From Alphaproteobacteria bacterium (GTDB lineage: Bacteria > Pseudomonadota > Alphaproteobacteria > Elsterales > Elsteraceae), in the NCBI GenBank assembly GCA_013298565.1, contig JAAFIC010000017.1:1-44071 (forward strand): 44,071 bases of DNA. Direction: 5' to 3'. The notes beneath the pieces were generated by a model. It was given only the letters and a program-made list of their open reading frames with translations, did not search any database and had not been told where the DNA came from. Made by a program: the position numbers and the translations under genes. Shown piece after piece: positions 7,706 through 16,516 of this stretch. The first letter of the stretch is position 1. Each line of letters starts with the position of its first letter.

Positions 7706-8152
7706 GTGACCACCAGTGATAGTGATGAGGGTGCCCGCCATCGTCGGACTGTAATTGTATCGGGGCGGCGAACCAGTATCAGCGTTGAAGTCGCTATCTG
7801 GGATGCGCTAACAGATGTTTGTAAGCGCGAAGAATGCACGCTGTCTGATCTGCTAACCCTTGTGGATCAGCGCCGCCTGGGCGCGAGTCTTGCTTCGGCG
7901 ATCCGGGTTTTTTCCATTTTCTACTTCCGCGCTTTGGCGGGTATCGGGATGCAAGCCCCCCAGATGGCGCAAGGTTTGTCCGAAACGCCCGCCCCCTTCG
8001 AGATTCCGACGGCAGGGTTTCAAACGGTCGTGCCGCCGGTTGCTGGGGGTGTTTCGCTGCTCGATCCGGTCTTAGAAGCGTTTGAAGCCAATCGCCGCGC
8101 CCGCCTGCAAGTCCTGGCCGAGGAGGGTGAGGAAGACGGGGCGAGGCTTTAA
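7706..8152 (+). CDS. Ribbon-helix-helix (RHH_4-type) domain protein
   Basis: A 148-residue protein with an N-terminal RHH_4-type domain at about residues 13-75. A strand RRTVIVSGRRTSISVEVAIW leads into a helix ALTDVCKREECTLSDLLTLV, then SLASAIRVFSIFYFR. This matches the alphaproteobacterial family in which the C-terminal helix reads SSALRVF.L.Y. The C-terminal 70 residues are proline-rich then acidic and of unknown function. GTG 7706 is the apparent start, with the AGGAAC stretch 10-15 bases upstream as a weak ribosome site. Such proteins are presumed DNA-binding dimers, and the target here is unknown. The long hairpin-rich leader in front is a possible control region. Confidence 0.75.
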   Translation: MTTSDSDEGARHRRTVIVSGRRTSISVEVAIWDALTDVCKREECTLSDLLTLVDQRRLGASLASAIRVFSIFYFRALAGIGMQAPQMAQGLSETPAPFEIPTAGFQTVVPPVAGGVSLLDPVLEAFEANRRARLQVLAEEGEEDGARL

Positions 8153-8301
8153 GGTTAAGATCAGCCTCCAATCCCCTGCCTTACCTTATGAAAATATAAA
8201 ACCCCCGCTTTGTTCTGATTGACGCGCGAATCGGTATGACTTAAAAAAGTCAGCAGGTTATAGCGTATTCTTGCGGTAATGACGGTCAGGGGTAGCGGGG
8301 G

Positions 8302-9126
8302 ATGACACTCGATCGACGGCAGTTTTTGAGGCAAGCACTCCTCATCGGCGGCACCGCTCTGATGGCGGAGGAGGCGTTTGCTCAGGCCGCCCAGCAGTTG
8401 ATTACCAATGCGTCGGCGGGCAAAATCAGCAAAAAACCTTTAATTATTCCGAAAAAAATCATTGCGATCGACGCCGGACACGGCGGTAAAGACCCCGGTG
8501 CGATTGGCGCGCACGGCACCTATGAAAAGCAAATAACCTTTGCTGTCGCGCGCGAGTTGGCTCGCCAGCTTGAGGCGACCGGCCGCTACACGCCAGTTCT
8601 GACCCGCCGGAACGATAGTTTTGTGGCCCTAGGCCAGCGCGTTGTGGCCGCCCGTAAGGCAAATTCAGCGCTTTTCTTGTCCTTACATGCCGATTCCGTT
8701 CCGAATAACCCCGACGCACGCGGATTCTCGGTCTATACCTTGTCTGATAAAGCTTCGGACAGCATGACCGCTGCGCTGGCCGACCGCGAGAATGCGGCTG
8801 ATTTTGTCGGCGGGCTTGATCTCTCGCACCATTCCCGGCAGGTGAAAACCATTCTACTGGACCTGATGCACCGGGAAACGACGAATAGTTCTCTCGCGAT
8901 GGCCCACGCGACCCTTTCGAAGATGGCCCCGAGTTTTGTTCCGCTGCAAAAGCCGCACCGGCAAGCCAATTTCGCCGTACTCCGCTCCCCCGATATTCCG
9001 TCGATCTTGGTCGAAATGGGGTTTTTATCGAATAACGACGACGAAAAGGCCCTGCGGGAAGAGGCTTATCAGCGCAAGCTCGCCAGCCGTCTGACCCTAG
9101 CGGTGGATGCATTTTTCAGCGCTTGA
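8302..9126 (+). CDS. Tat-exported N-acetylmuramoyl-L-alanine amidase (Amidase_3)
   Basis: A 274-residue zinc amidase that removes the stem peptide from murein in the periplasm, as AmiA/AmiC do in cell separation. The N-terminus DRRQFLRQALLIGG with an AFA cleavage site is a twin-arginine signal (Arg5-Arg6). The Amidase_3 domain fills residues 52-272. Expected zinc ligands and catalytic residues are present: His60 in AIDAGHGG, Glu75, His129 in LSLHADS and Glu238 in LVEMGFLSN. There is no AMIN domain, so septal targeting is not encoded here. The short length is within the range of single-domain amidases. Confidence 0.93.
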   Translation: MTLDRRQFLRQALLIGGTALMAEEAFAQAAQQLITNASAGKISKKPLIIPKKIIAIDAGHGGKDPGAIGAHGTYEKQITFAVARELARQLEATGRYTPVLTRRNDSFVALGQRVVAARKANSALFLSLHADSVPNNPDARGFSVYTLSDKASDSMTAALADRENAADFVGGLDLSHHSRQVKTILLDLMHRETTNSSLAMAHATLSKMAPSFVPLQKPHRQANFAVLRSPDIPSILVEMGFLSNNDDEKALREEAYQRKLASRLTLAVDAFFSA

Positions 9127-9320
9127 TGCGTCAGTAATTTGAGGAGATAGTGCAAAAATTTTCTATTTCAGCGTGCTTTTTAACAAAAATTCCGAAAAAT
9201 TTGAGAAGAAATGTGATATTTTATTCTAAACACTCTCTAAGGTCTGCCTGAATCACGCGGTGAGTGATATTTTTCCTTTCGGAACCCCGCTCAGTTTGTT
9301 AATTTAACGAAGAATCAGAG

Positions 9321-9353
9321 AACCCTTCTTTTATTAAGAAAGAAGGGTTTTCG
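9321..9353 (+). terminator. Probable rho-independent terminator
   Basis: An 11-base stem (9321-9331 with 9339-9349, 7-base loop) is followed by a short T-rich run. It lies about 195 bases after the amidase stop and 44 bases before the chemoreceptor start. It may end amidase transcription or act in the receptor leader. The 270-base gap is otherwise AT-rich with no gene. Confidence 0.6.
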
Positions 9354-9396
9354 TTTGACCGCTTAGAATCATAAAAACTTAACAAGAGAGATACCA

Positions 9397-11082
9397 ATGG
9401 TTAGCAATTTGAGTGTTCGGGGTAAGTTATTGCTCATTCTTGCCCTAAGTTGCATCTCCACTGTGATTATTTGTGGGGTGATTTTAATGGTTATGCGCGG
9501 CCAAATGATGGATGACCGTTTCGCCAAATTGCGGGCGGTTGTGGAAGTGGCACACGGGCTAGCACAGTCTTTCGAGGCCGATGTCGTGGCCGGGAAAACG
9601 TCTCGCGAGGACGCGCAGAAGCAGTATCGCGAGCGCCTGTATGCCATGTGGTACGATGATAAAACGAGCTATGCTGCAACGGCGAGCATGGCCGGGGTCA
9701 TGCTGGCTAACCCTGCGAACCCAAAGCTTGAGGGGCGCAACCTCATGGAGCTAAAGGACGCGACGGGCAAGCTTATTATTGCACCCCAAATTGAATTGAT
9801 GAAAAAACAGTCTGAAGCAACATTTGATTTTTATTTCCCGAAGCCAGGCGGAACGGAGCCACTTCGGAAAATTAATTATCTCAAAAAGTTTGAGCCGTGG
9901 AATATGTTTATCGCTTCAGGCGTTTATGTCGATGATGTTGAAGATCGTTTCTTAAAGTTTAGCTTGGAAATTGCAGGGCTAGCGGCTGTTTTAATGGCTC
10001 TTGCGGCTTTTACTATGCTAATTATTGCGAAGAACATTGCAACTCCACTTGCTCTTATCAATCAACACATGAACACACTGGCGAGCGGAAACCTGGACGT
10101 GCCGATTGATGTCGCCGCGCGCCGGGATGAAATTGGCCGCATGGCCGAAACTTTGCGGGCGTTTCAGGGGCAGTTGCAGTCTGCCGAGCATCTTCGGGCA
10201 GAGCATGAGCGCGATCAGCAGCGTAAATTGGCCCGCGCGGAGCAGATTGAACAGAGCATTGCCACTTTTGAACACTCCATTGGTGCGATCATCAGTCGGG
10301 TGAATCAGGCGGCGATGGAGCTTGAGCAAACCTCTGGCGCTATGGCTGCAACATCCACACAAACGTCCCGTCAGTCGGTAGAAGTATCGAGTTCGGTCGA
10401 ACAGGCGACGCAGGGAATTCAAACTGTTGCCGCCTCGGCGGTCGAATTGACGGCCTCGATTGATGATATTGGTCATCGCGTGTCTGAATCGACTCGCATG
10501 ATCGAGCAGGCGGTTGAACAAACCACGGGTAGCGATCAACAGGTGCGTGCACTGGCTGCGGCAGCCGAGAAAATCGGGGCAGTCGTGCAGTTAATTGCTG
10601 AAATCGCAGGGCAAACCAATCTCTTGGCTTTGAACGCCACCATCGAAGCTGCCCGCGCGGGTGACGCCGGTAAGGGCTTCGCGGTGGTCGCGAGTGAGGT
10701 TAAGGCTCTCGCAAGCCAGACCGCAAAAGCAACTGACGATATTACCGCGCAGGTTCAGGCGATCCAGCAGGCTACACAAAGCTCCGCCCACGCCATTCAG
10801 CAGGTTGTGGCCACTATGCTTCAGGTCAACACGTCAAGCGGGCAAATTGCTGACGCTGTGATCGGGCAAGGGGCGGCGACGCAGGAGATTGCGCGTAATG
10901 CACAACAGGTCGCCCATCGAACCGGCGAAGTCTCGAGCCGCGTTAGCGATGTTTCCGACGCGGCGCAAGGTTTGCGTGCTTCGGCTGAAACCGTTCTGTC
11001 TTCAGCCGCGCATTTGCGGGGCAGTAGCCGCAGCTTGGAAGAGCAAGTAAGTCTCTTTTTACAGCAAGTTCGTAGCAGTTAA
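9397..11082 (+). CDS. Methyl-accepting chemotaxis protein with sCache_2 sensor
   Basis: A 561-residue chemoreceptor. A membrane helix at residues 11-33 is followed by a periplasmic sCache_2-type domain (about 38-188) with [19 protein letters not shown], the [13 protein letters not shown] stretch and the closing [15 protein letters not shown] second membrane helix spans about 190-213, then HAMP (214-265) and the cytoplasmic signalling coiled coil with the hairpin tip [20 protein letters not shown]. sCache_2 receptors often sense small organic acids, but the ligand cannot be read here. There is no C-terminal CheR pentapeptide (it ends QQVRSS). The next gene begins 33 bases downstream on the same strand, suggesting one transcript. 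Confidence 0.95.
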   Translation: MVSNLSVRGKLLLILALSCISTVIICGVILMVMRGQMMDDRFAKLRAVVEVAHGLAQSFEADVVAGKTSREDAQKQYRERLYAMWYDDKTSYAATASMAGVMLANPANPKLEGRNLMELKDATGKLIIAPQIELMKKQSEATFDFYFPKPGGTEPLRKINYLKKFEPWNMFIASGVYVDDVEDRFLKFSLEIAGLAAVLMALAAFTMLIIAKNIATPLALINQHMNTLASGNLDVPIDVAARRDEIGRMAETLRAFQGQLQSAEHLRAEHERDQQRKLARAEQIEQSIATFEHSIGAIISRVNQAAMELEQTSGAMAATSTQTSRQSVEVSSSVEQATQGIQTVAASAVELTASIDDIGHRVSESTRMIEQAVEQTTGSDQQVRALAAAAEKIGAVVQLIAEIAGQTNLLALNATIEAARAGDAGKGFAVVASEVKALASQTAKATDDITAQVQAIQQATQSSAHAIQQVVATMLQVNTSSGQIADAVIGQGAATQEIARNAQQVAHRTGEVSSRVSDVSDAAQGLRASAETVLSSAAHLRGSSRSLEEQVSLFLQQVRSS

Positions 11083-11114
11083 CGCCCCAAATTTTGGCAG
11101 AAGGAAACTTTATC

Positions 11115-12395
11115 GTGCTTGTTGATTTCAATCATTCCAATTTTTCGCTGCGCGGGTACGACGCATGGAAAGCCCGAGCCGATACAGCAAAAATTGCTTT
11201 TGCGCCTTTCGGCGGCGGCCCCTATTACGGGTATGAAGTGGGCGTGATCGACGCGATGCAAGAGCTAGGGATTCTTCCCGATGCTATTCTGCCTGGCTGT
11301 GTCGGCAATTTCGTTGGTCTTTATCACCTCATGGCGTTGGTGGAGGGTAAGCCTGGGCCACACTACGTCGATCAATTTTCGGCACACGGCCTGATGAAAG
11401 AAAAAGACTATCTGAAAGCACCGATTCCGCCTTTATTTCCGATGCGTCTTTCGGCTTGGATGCGCGGTTTTGTTGAATACTACCAAAAGCCCGAAGCCTA
11501 TAAGGATATTTATGCGCCGGAACTATTTCCCGATGTGGTGAAAGCCGGGATGACGTGGCTTGCAAGCCCGACTGAGCGTAATTATGCACAATGGCTGCGG
11601 AATATTCTGGTCTGGAGTCCTGTCACGCGGCTTGGTCTTGGCGGCTATTTCTTTGCCCCCATCGGCCCTTTTGGCGAACTGTATGATTACACTAACCCGG
11701 AAGGTTGGATCGCCCCGGCCATCGACTGGAAAAGCGTTTATACTGATGAAGCCCCGGTTTACATGATGAGCCTGCTGCGCGTTGGGGCTGATGATGTAAC
11801 GGTAGCCACCAACTGCGGCGACCACCCAGCCTTCGTTCCGGTGGACGGGCGACGCCTTGCATCGGCGAGCAATCTGCCGTGGCTGATTGCGGAAACCAAA
11901 ATCAATGGCGAATGGTACCGGGAAAGCGCTGTGCGCGATGCGGCAACCTTAACGCCTGTTGCGCTTGAGTGCTTGCCGGAACTAGAGGTTATGATTGCGG
12001 TGCAGATTATGGCGTCTCCGGCAACCGGGCACCTTTCGATCCAACAGGGTAATCATAACAATTACTCTCTACAAGTAACCGAGATGGTCGCAACGATTGG
12101 TGATGACGATATTCACCAAGCCAAAGATTTTTTTAAGCAAAAAGGCCAAGATGTTGAGTGGATCACTGTTGAGGCAACTGCCGACAGCAATCCTTATTGG
12201 ACTTTTGAGAATATAAACCGTTGCCGTGCTCAAGGGTACGCTAGCGCAATGCGGCAATTCTTAAATAGCCCCAAACTCGCCCCCTACATCAAGCGCTGGC
12301 CCGATGCTGGAAAGAAAACGCCTGCTACGGCGGCTTTAGAGGGGGTTAATCAACTCGCGACGACCCGCAGCAATCGGCGCGCTGCCACATCCTAG
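11115..12395 (+). CDS. Patatin-like protein with Cys/Glu in place of the Ser/Asp dyad
   Basis: A 426-residue protein with a patatin-like alpha/beta layout. A Gly-rich oxyanion loop FGGGPYYGYEVGVIDAM (about residues 32-48) is followed by the nucleophile-elbow position ILPGCVGNFVG, where Cys62 sits instead of the Ser of GXSXG. Further on, the SASNLPWLIAETKINGEWYR stretch aligns with the usual SCAIPG...IDG..YVDGG region, but YRESA replaces the catalytic DGG, placing Glu270 there. GTG 11115 is chosen because AGAAGGA lies nine bases upstream; a TTG at 11094 would swallow it. It is therefore either a thiol-type acyl hydrolase or a pseudoenzyme that binds acyl chains. Its position 33 bases after the chemoreceptor gene suggests co-expression. 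Confidence 0.65.
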   Translation: MLVDFNHSNFSLRGYDAWKARADTAKIAFAPFGGGPYYGYEVGVIDAMQELGILPDAILPGCVGNFVGLYHLMALVEGKPGPHYVDQFSAHGLMKEKDYLKAPIPPLFPMRLSAWMRGFVEYYQKPEAYKDIYAPELFPDVVKAGMTWLASPTERNYAQWLRNILVWSPVTRLGLGGYFFAPIGPFGELYDYTNPEGWIAPAIDWKSVYTDEAPVYMMSLLRVGADDVTVATNCGDHPAFVPVDGRRLASASNLPWLIAETKINGEWYRESAVRDAATLTPVALECLPELEVMIAVQIMASPATGHLSIQQGNHNNYSLQVTEMVATIGDDDIHQAKDFFKQKGQDVEWITVEATADSNPYWTFENINRCRAQGYASAMRQFLNSPKLAPYIKRWPDAGKKTPATAALEGVNQLATTRSNRRAATS

Positions 12396-12433
12396 TCCGG
12401 TTATTCCCCCCCAACCCGCAACACCGTCGGCGG

Positions 12434-12482
12434 CTTCCGCCTCCCGAGTTTCAAAAGAAATTCGATCGCCGGGAGGTGGAAG
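12434..12482 (+). promoter_or_regulatory. 13-base inverted repeat between the patatin-like gene and the DUF2491 operon
   Basis: Positions 12434-12446 pair with 12470-12482 over 13 bases with one G-T wobble, leaving a 23-base loop. A second stem follows: GCCCCCG near 12488-12494 with CGGGGGC near 12512-12518. No T-run follows, so it is either a rho-dependent boundary structure or a control element ahead of the PspA module. No sigma-54 type promoter was recognised. Confidence 0.35.
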
Positions 12483-12561
12483 ACACGGCCCCCGTTCTTA
12501 AGTATAGTATGCGGGGGCGATCTTGTTCGCCTCAAGCGATGCAGTGGGGGAGTAGGGGCGG

Positions 12562-14142
12562 GTGCCGATCTTGCGTCAAGGGCTAGTGATTTTCCTGGCC
12601 GGTCTCGTGGCCCTCACACAGCCGCTTCCCGCTGTCGTTGGCGTGCGTGCGCTAACAGCAGCCCTCGTGCTGGCCGCGCCCGTCACCGCTTCTCTGTGGA
12701 GCGAGGCGGCGGAAGCGCGCAGCCGCAGCGGCGGTTATTCCCGCTCCGGCGGCAGTAGCTCGCGCACGCCCTCGTTTTCCGGGGGCAGCGGTGGCGGCTC
12801 TAGCGGTTACAGCCGCCCCAGCACAGCGCCTAGCGCACCCAGCCGCACCCCGTCGCTGTCGTCGAGCGACCGCGATGCGTCGCGCGGGGCGTCGCGTCAA
12901 GGCTTGTCGGATTTCCAGGCAAAGCAAGCGCCTCCCCCCTCAGCCCTTTCCTCAGCCCCTCGCAGCGGCGGTAGCGTTCCGAACGCGGGCGGCAGTGCTG
13001 CGAGCGGCAATAGCTACACAACAGGCAGCGGCTTGCGGGTTCCGCGCCAAACACCGGCCTATCAAAATTCTATGCCGCCCGCTTATGCCGGGCCATCGCG
13101 CTTCGGCATGATGGACGCGGCCATGCTGTTCTTCATGATGAACTCGCTTAGTACGCCCAGCCACGCCGCCTTTTTCCACAATCGCGCCCAAGACCCAGGC
13201 TATCTGGCGTGGCGCGCCGAAGCCGATAAGCTGGCGCAGACCGACCCGGAGATGAAGGCCAAGCTGGCGGAAGTGGATAAGTCGATTGCCGCCCAGGCCG
13301 GCAAACCACGCGATCCAACCTACCTACCCCCTGATGTTAAGGCCGAGGACAGTGGCGGCTTCGGTTGGGGCTGGGTGATCGTGCTGTTGGTGGTTGGCGG
13401 CGCGGTTTATTGGTTCATTCTGCGGCGGCGTAACCAACCCGCCGCCGCTGGGGAGAGTAATATGGGATCGACACCGTTCGGCCTGGGCAAAAGCATTCTT
13501 AAAAATAAGGTCGCGGGGAAAACCTCGTATCGGCCCGATTATCTGCGCTTAGGCATGGGGCTAACCCTCGATCCCTCGTCTTTCATTCTGCTGGGTCCAA
13601 CCTCTCCGGTGCCGCCCCCGGCCTATGGCGGTGGCCCTGTGAGCGTGACGGCGATCAGCACGCTTGCGGGGGAAAAAGACAGCCCGACTGCTCCTAGCCG
13701 CGCGTGGCTGACGATTTCCGACACCAGCTTCGTCGAAGTCGCCATGACCGCCCAAGGCGCCCCCGAAAACGCCCGCTATTTTGCCAAGATTGATGAAGTC
13801 TTCCCAGCCGATGCCGACGAATGGGCCTTCTGGTTAGGCGAAGAAGACGGGATGATCGGCTGGCCCGAATTTCAAACCAAGGCAGGCCATACTTACGCGC
13901 GCCAATGGTTGCCCGGCGAGCGCAGGATTGCGCCGCGCCGCTTGACCGAAACGCGCGAACAGCCGGACGGCGTGATGGAACGCACGGTATCGGCCATGCT
14001 CTATGCGCGCGATACTGGCCTTGCCGCCCCCGCGCCTGCCGCAGAATATCTGCTGGTCTTCGCCGCCGAAACCCCGGATGAAGCCTGGGTAGAACTCTAC
14101 CTCGGGATTGATTTGCCCCCCTCCAGCTTGGGACTTGCGTAA
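12562..14142 (+). CDS. DUF2491 (YjfK-like) protein with signal/anchor and Ser/Gly-rich region
   Basis: A 526-residue envelope protein. The N-terminal 50 residues hold two hydrophobic stretches (signal or anchor), then a low-complexity Ser/Gly/Arg-rich segment to about residue 160, a membrane helix at about 268-287 followed by RRRNQ, and a C-terminal DUF2491 domain (about 320-525). The domain carries the hallmark EDGMIGWPEFQTKAGHTYAR and RRLTETRE. E. coli YjfK is a shorter DUF2491 protein in a cluster with a PspA paralogue and a DUF350 protein, the same partners as here. The start is GTG 12562. The stop shares one base with the next start (TAATG). The molecular role is unknown. Confidence 0.85.
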   Translation: MPILRQGLVIFLAGLVALTQPLPAVVGVRALTAALVLAAPVTASLWSEAAEARSRSGGYSRSGGSSSRTPSFSGGSGGGSSGYSRPSTAPSAPSRTPSLSSSDRDASRGASRQGLSDFQAKQAPPPSALSSAPRSGGSVPNAGGSAASGNSYTTGSGLRVPRQTPAYQNSMPPAYAGPSRFGMMDAAMLFFMMNSLSTPSHAAFFHNRAQDPGYLAWRAEADKLAQTDPEMKAKLAEVDKSIAAQAGKPRDPTYLPPDVKAEDSGGFGWGWVIVLLVVGGAVYWFILRRRNQPAAAGESNMGSTPFGLGKSILKNKVAGKTSYRPDYLRLGMGLTLDPSSFILLGPTSPVPPPAYGGGPVSVTAISTLAGEKDSPTAPSRAWLTISDTSFVEVAMTAQGAPENARYFAKIDEVFPADADEWAFWLGEEDGMIGWPEFQTKAGHTYARQWLPGERRIAPRRLTETREQPDGVMERTVSAMLYARDTGLAAPAPAAEYLLVFAAETPDEAWVELYLGIDLPPSSLGLA

Positions 14143-14555
14143 TGACAGATATTCTCGCCGGACTCGCCGTAGGCTTGCCGCTCTTGGTGATGCATTTTGC
14201 GATAACGGCCCTCATGCTGCTCATCGGCGTCGGCTTGCACGCCCTCCTGACCCCAATGAAAGAGCGGGAGTTGGTGGCGGCGGGCAATAGCGCGGCGGCG
14301 GTCACGCTGTCGGCGGCTACTATCGGCCTCGCATTGCCCCTGGCGGCAACCCTGGCGACGGCACAAGCAACCCTCGATATTCTCATTTGGGGCGCGATTG
14401 GTGTTGCGGTTCAAGTGGCGATTTTCGGCGTTGCCCGTCTCGTCAGCCCGTCCTTGCCCAGCCGTATCGAGCGTGGGGAAATGGCTAGCGCCATTACGCT
14501 TGCGGGCTGGCAAATCGCCATCGGTCTCTTAAATGCCGCAGCTTTAGTCGGCTAA
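14142..14555 (+). CDS. DUF350 (YjfL-like) integral membrane protein
   Basis: A 137-residue hydrophobic protein with four predicted membrane helices: about residues 5-30 (AVGLPLLVMHFAITALMLL), 47-70, 77-100 and 115-135. The acidic/basic loop TPMKERELVAAGNSAAAVTL between helices one and two is typical of DUF350. It is translationally coupled to the DUF2491 gene by a TAATG junction and followed 21 bases later by pspA. DUF350 proteins accompany PspA-type proteins in the E. coli yjf cluster and elsewhere, so an inner-membrane stress role is inferred. No biochemical activity is established. Confidence 0.88.
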   Translation: MTDILAGLAVGLPLLVMHFAITALMLLIGVGLHALLTPMKERELVAAGNSAAAVTLSAATIGLALPLAATLATAQATLDILIWGAIGVAVQVAIFGVARLVSPSLPSRIERGEMASAITLAGWQIAIGLLNAAALVG

Positions 14556-14576
14556 TTTCTAACAGGGGAAAAGAGC

Positions 14577-15368
14577 ATGTTCGCGTTCATCAAGAATCTG
14601 CTGGGTGTAAAGGCCGATCAGGCGATTAAAAGCGGTGTCGAAGCGCTCGTGCGTTGGGATCCGAAAGCGGCAACCGAGGCCGAGTTGCGAACGATGGAAC
14701 AGCATCTCGACCAGTTGGGCCGCGAAGTGGCGCAAGCCCGCATCGCACTCGATAAGGAAGAGAAAGAGGCGGAGGCGATTGTCGCGCTCTACACGCAGCG
14801 CCTTGCTGCCGCCGAGCATCTGGGCGGGCAGTCTGCTGCGGAAACCGATCCGGCCAAAAAAGCCGCTATCGAAAAAAGCCTCACCACGCTTCTCGATATG
14901 CTGGAGCAGATGAGTCCCGACATCGAACGCGAAAAACAAGACGCGGTAGATGCTGAAGAGTTTCTGCGGATGCTGGAACAAACTTACGCCGATGCCGGTA
15001 GCAAGCTGCGGAACGCCCGCGCCGATCTGGAACGCGCCCAACGCGACCTAAACCGCGCCGAACAGCAACGCTCGGTCGCCGATCGTCAGGCGGAAGCCGC
15101 GCGCCGGGCCGCAGGGCTTGCCAGCACCACCGATGGTCTCGGCACGGCGCTGAAAGCGATGAAGGAAAGCGCCGAGAAGGAAAAAGTTTCAGCAGAAGCC
15201 CAACTAGCCAAAGCCAAGCTACTCTCGCTCGGCAAGCCCGAAAAAGAAGACCCCAACATCGCCGCGGCCCTGGCTGCTGCCAGCGGCAAGTTGCCCTCTG
15301 CTAATGCCGATGTGGGCGCGCGGTTGGCGGCCTTGCGCGGGCCGCAGAAGGCCCTGCCGTCGGGTTAA
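14577..15368 (+). CDS. PspA/IM30 family membrane-remodelling protein
   Basis: A 263-residue, almost entirely helical protein of the PspA/Vipp1 (bacterial ESCRT-III-like) family. An amphipathic N-terminus (MFAFIKNLLGVKADQAI) precedes long charged coiled-coil segments from about residue 35 to 215 and a short C-terminal region. It would polymerise on the inner membrane under envelope stress. It resembles YjfJ-type paralogues by context (DUF2491-DUF350-PspA). An AGGGGAA ribosome site precedes ATG 14577. Its TAA stop shares the TTAA at 15365-15368 with the stop of convergent queG. Confidence 0.9.
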   Translation: MFAFIKNLLGVKADQAIKSGVEALVRWDPKAATEAELRTMEQHLDQLGREVAQARIALDKEEKEAEAIVALYTQRLAAAEHLGGQSAAETDPAKKAAIEKSLTTLLDMLEQMSPDIEREKQDAVDAEEFLRMLEQTYADAGSKLRNARADLERAQRDLNRAEQQRSVADRQAEAARRAAGLASTTDGLGTALKAMKESAEKEKVSAEAQLAKAKLLSLGKPEKEDPNIAAALAAASGKLPSANADVGARLAALRGPQKALPSG

Positions 15369-16516
15369 GCTCCTCGCCATTCGGCCTGAACCTCCGGGTT
15401 CGTTTCGGTGTCGGCAAGACGTGCGTGCGCGTCTAGCCGCGCCGGGGCGAGGCGGCGCAAGGCCCAGACGGCCATACCGCGCACGAGAGGGCTGTCGTCC
15501 GCAAGCAGGCGTTCGGCCACTGGGGCAAGTTCCGGCAGAGCGCTATTACCCAGCGCGATCAGCACATTGCGAACAAAGCGAGCGCGGCCCGTGCGTTTCA
15601 CCGGCGAGCCTGCGAAAAGGCGACGGAAATCGGCCTCGTCCAATAAAGCAAGCTCCGCCAAGCGCGGGGCCGTGAGTTCGATGCGGGGGAAGAACGCCGC
15701 CTCCCGCGTCGCCTGCGCGAATTTATTCCACGGACAAACGGCCAAACAATCGTCGCAGCCATAGATGCGGTTGCCCATCAGCGGGCGCAGGTCTGCGGGG
15801 ATAACACCCTTATGCTCGATGGTTAGATAGGCCACGCAGCGCCGCGCATCCAACTGGTACGGCGCGGGAAAAGCCGCTGTGGGGCAGGCGGTTAGGCAGC
15901 GGGTGCAGCGCCCGCAATGGTCCGCCTCGGTCGTGTCCGGTGCCAGATCGACCGACAGAAACAACTCGCCCAAGAACAGCCAAGAGCCGAAATCCCGGCT
16001 GACCATATTGGTATGTTTGCCCTGCCAGCCTAGGCCCGCCTGCACCGCCAGCGGTTTTTCCATCACGGGCGCGGTATCGACGAAGAGTTTCACGTCGCAC
16101 TCCAGCCCTAGGCGCGCCGCCTCCCCCATCGCTTTGCCCGCGAGAGTGCGGAGGCGGGCTTTCATCAGGTCGTGATAATCCTTGTTGCGCGCATAAACCG
16201 ACACCGCCCCGCGCTCCGGGTAGTCCAGCAGCGCCAGTGGATCGTGACCCGGCGCGTAATTCTGCCCGACAACGAGGACTGACCGCGCCTCCGGCCATAG
16301 CGTTTGCGGATCGGCCCTGCGGTCGGCGTGGGCGTCCATCCACCCCATATCGCCATGACGACCCTCGGCCAGAAAGCCGCGTAAGGCTTCCGAAGCGCGC
16401 GCGGGTACGGAGGCGGGGGCAAAGCCAACCGCATCAAAGCCTTCCGCCAGCGCCGCCCCGCGCAGAAAGGCGCGGAAAGCGTCTTTAGGGGAGGGTGAGA
16501 GTGGCGATAAAGTCAT
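15365..16516 (-). CDS. queG: Epoxyqueuosine reductase QueG
   Basis: A 383-residue iron-sulfur and cobalamin enzyme for the last step of queuosine synthesis in tRNA. Key features are VDTAPVMEK with the catalytic Asp near residue 147, GWQGKHTNMVSRDFGSWLF, two ferredoxin-like clusters (CGRCTRCLTACP near 201-212 and CDDCLAVCPWNKFA near 254-267), and a C-terminal HEAT-like repeat tail. Start ATG 16516 (MTLSPLSPSP) overlaps the 3' end of the upstream DUF4139 gene by 32 bases. A longer frame to 16627 exists only as a shadow of that gene. It is convergent with pspA, and their stop codons overlap by four bases. Confidence 0.95.
   Translation of the reverse strand: MTLSPLSPSPKDAFRAFLRGAALAEGFDAVGFAPASVPARASEALRGFLAEGRHGDMGWMDAHADRRADPQTLWPEARSVLVVGQNYAPGHDPLALLDYPERGAVSVYARNKDYHDLMKARLRTLAGKAMGEAARLGLECDVKLFVDTAPVMEKPLAVQAGLGWQGKHTNMVSRDFGSWLFLGELFLSVDLAPDTTEADHCGRCTRCLTACPTAAFPAPYQLDARRCVAYLTIEHKGVIPADLRPLMGNRIYGCDDCLAVCPWNKFAQATREAAFFPRIELTAPRLAELALLDEADFRRLFAGSPVKRTGRARFVRNVLIALGNSALPELAPVAERLLADDSPLVRGMAVWALRRLAPARLDAHARLADTETNPEVQAEWRGA

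Noticed and set aside
9281-9306. GGAACC upstream of the chemoreceptor gene as an EcfG promoter
   Set aside because: At the required 16-17 base spacing there is no CGTT (the sequence is AT-rich), unlike the site at 5293-5318.
12652-13191. Long frames on the minus strand opposite the DUF2491 gene
   Set aside because: They come from the GC-rich, Ser/Gly-repeat coding sequence; their Ala/Arg-rich translations match no family and lie wholly inside a well supported gene.
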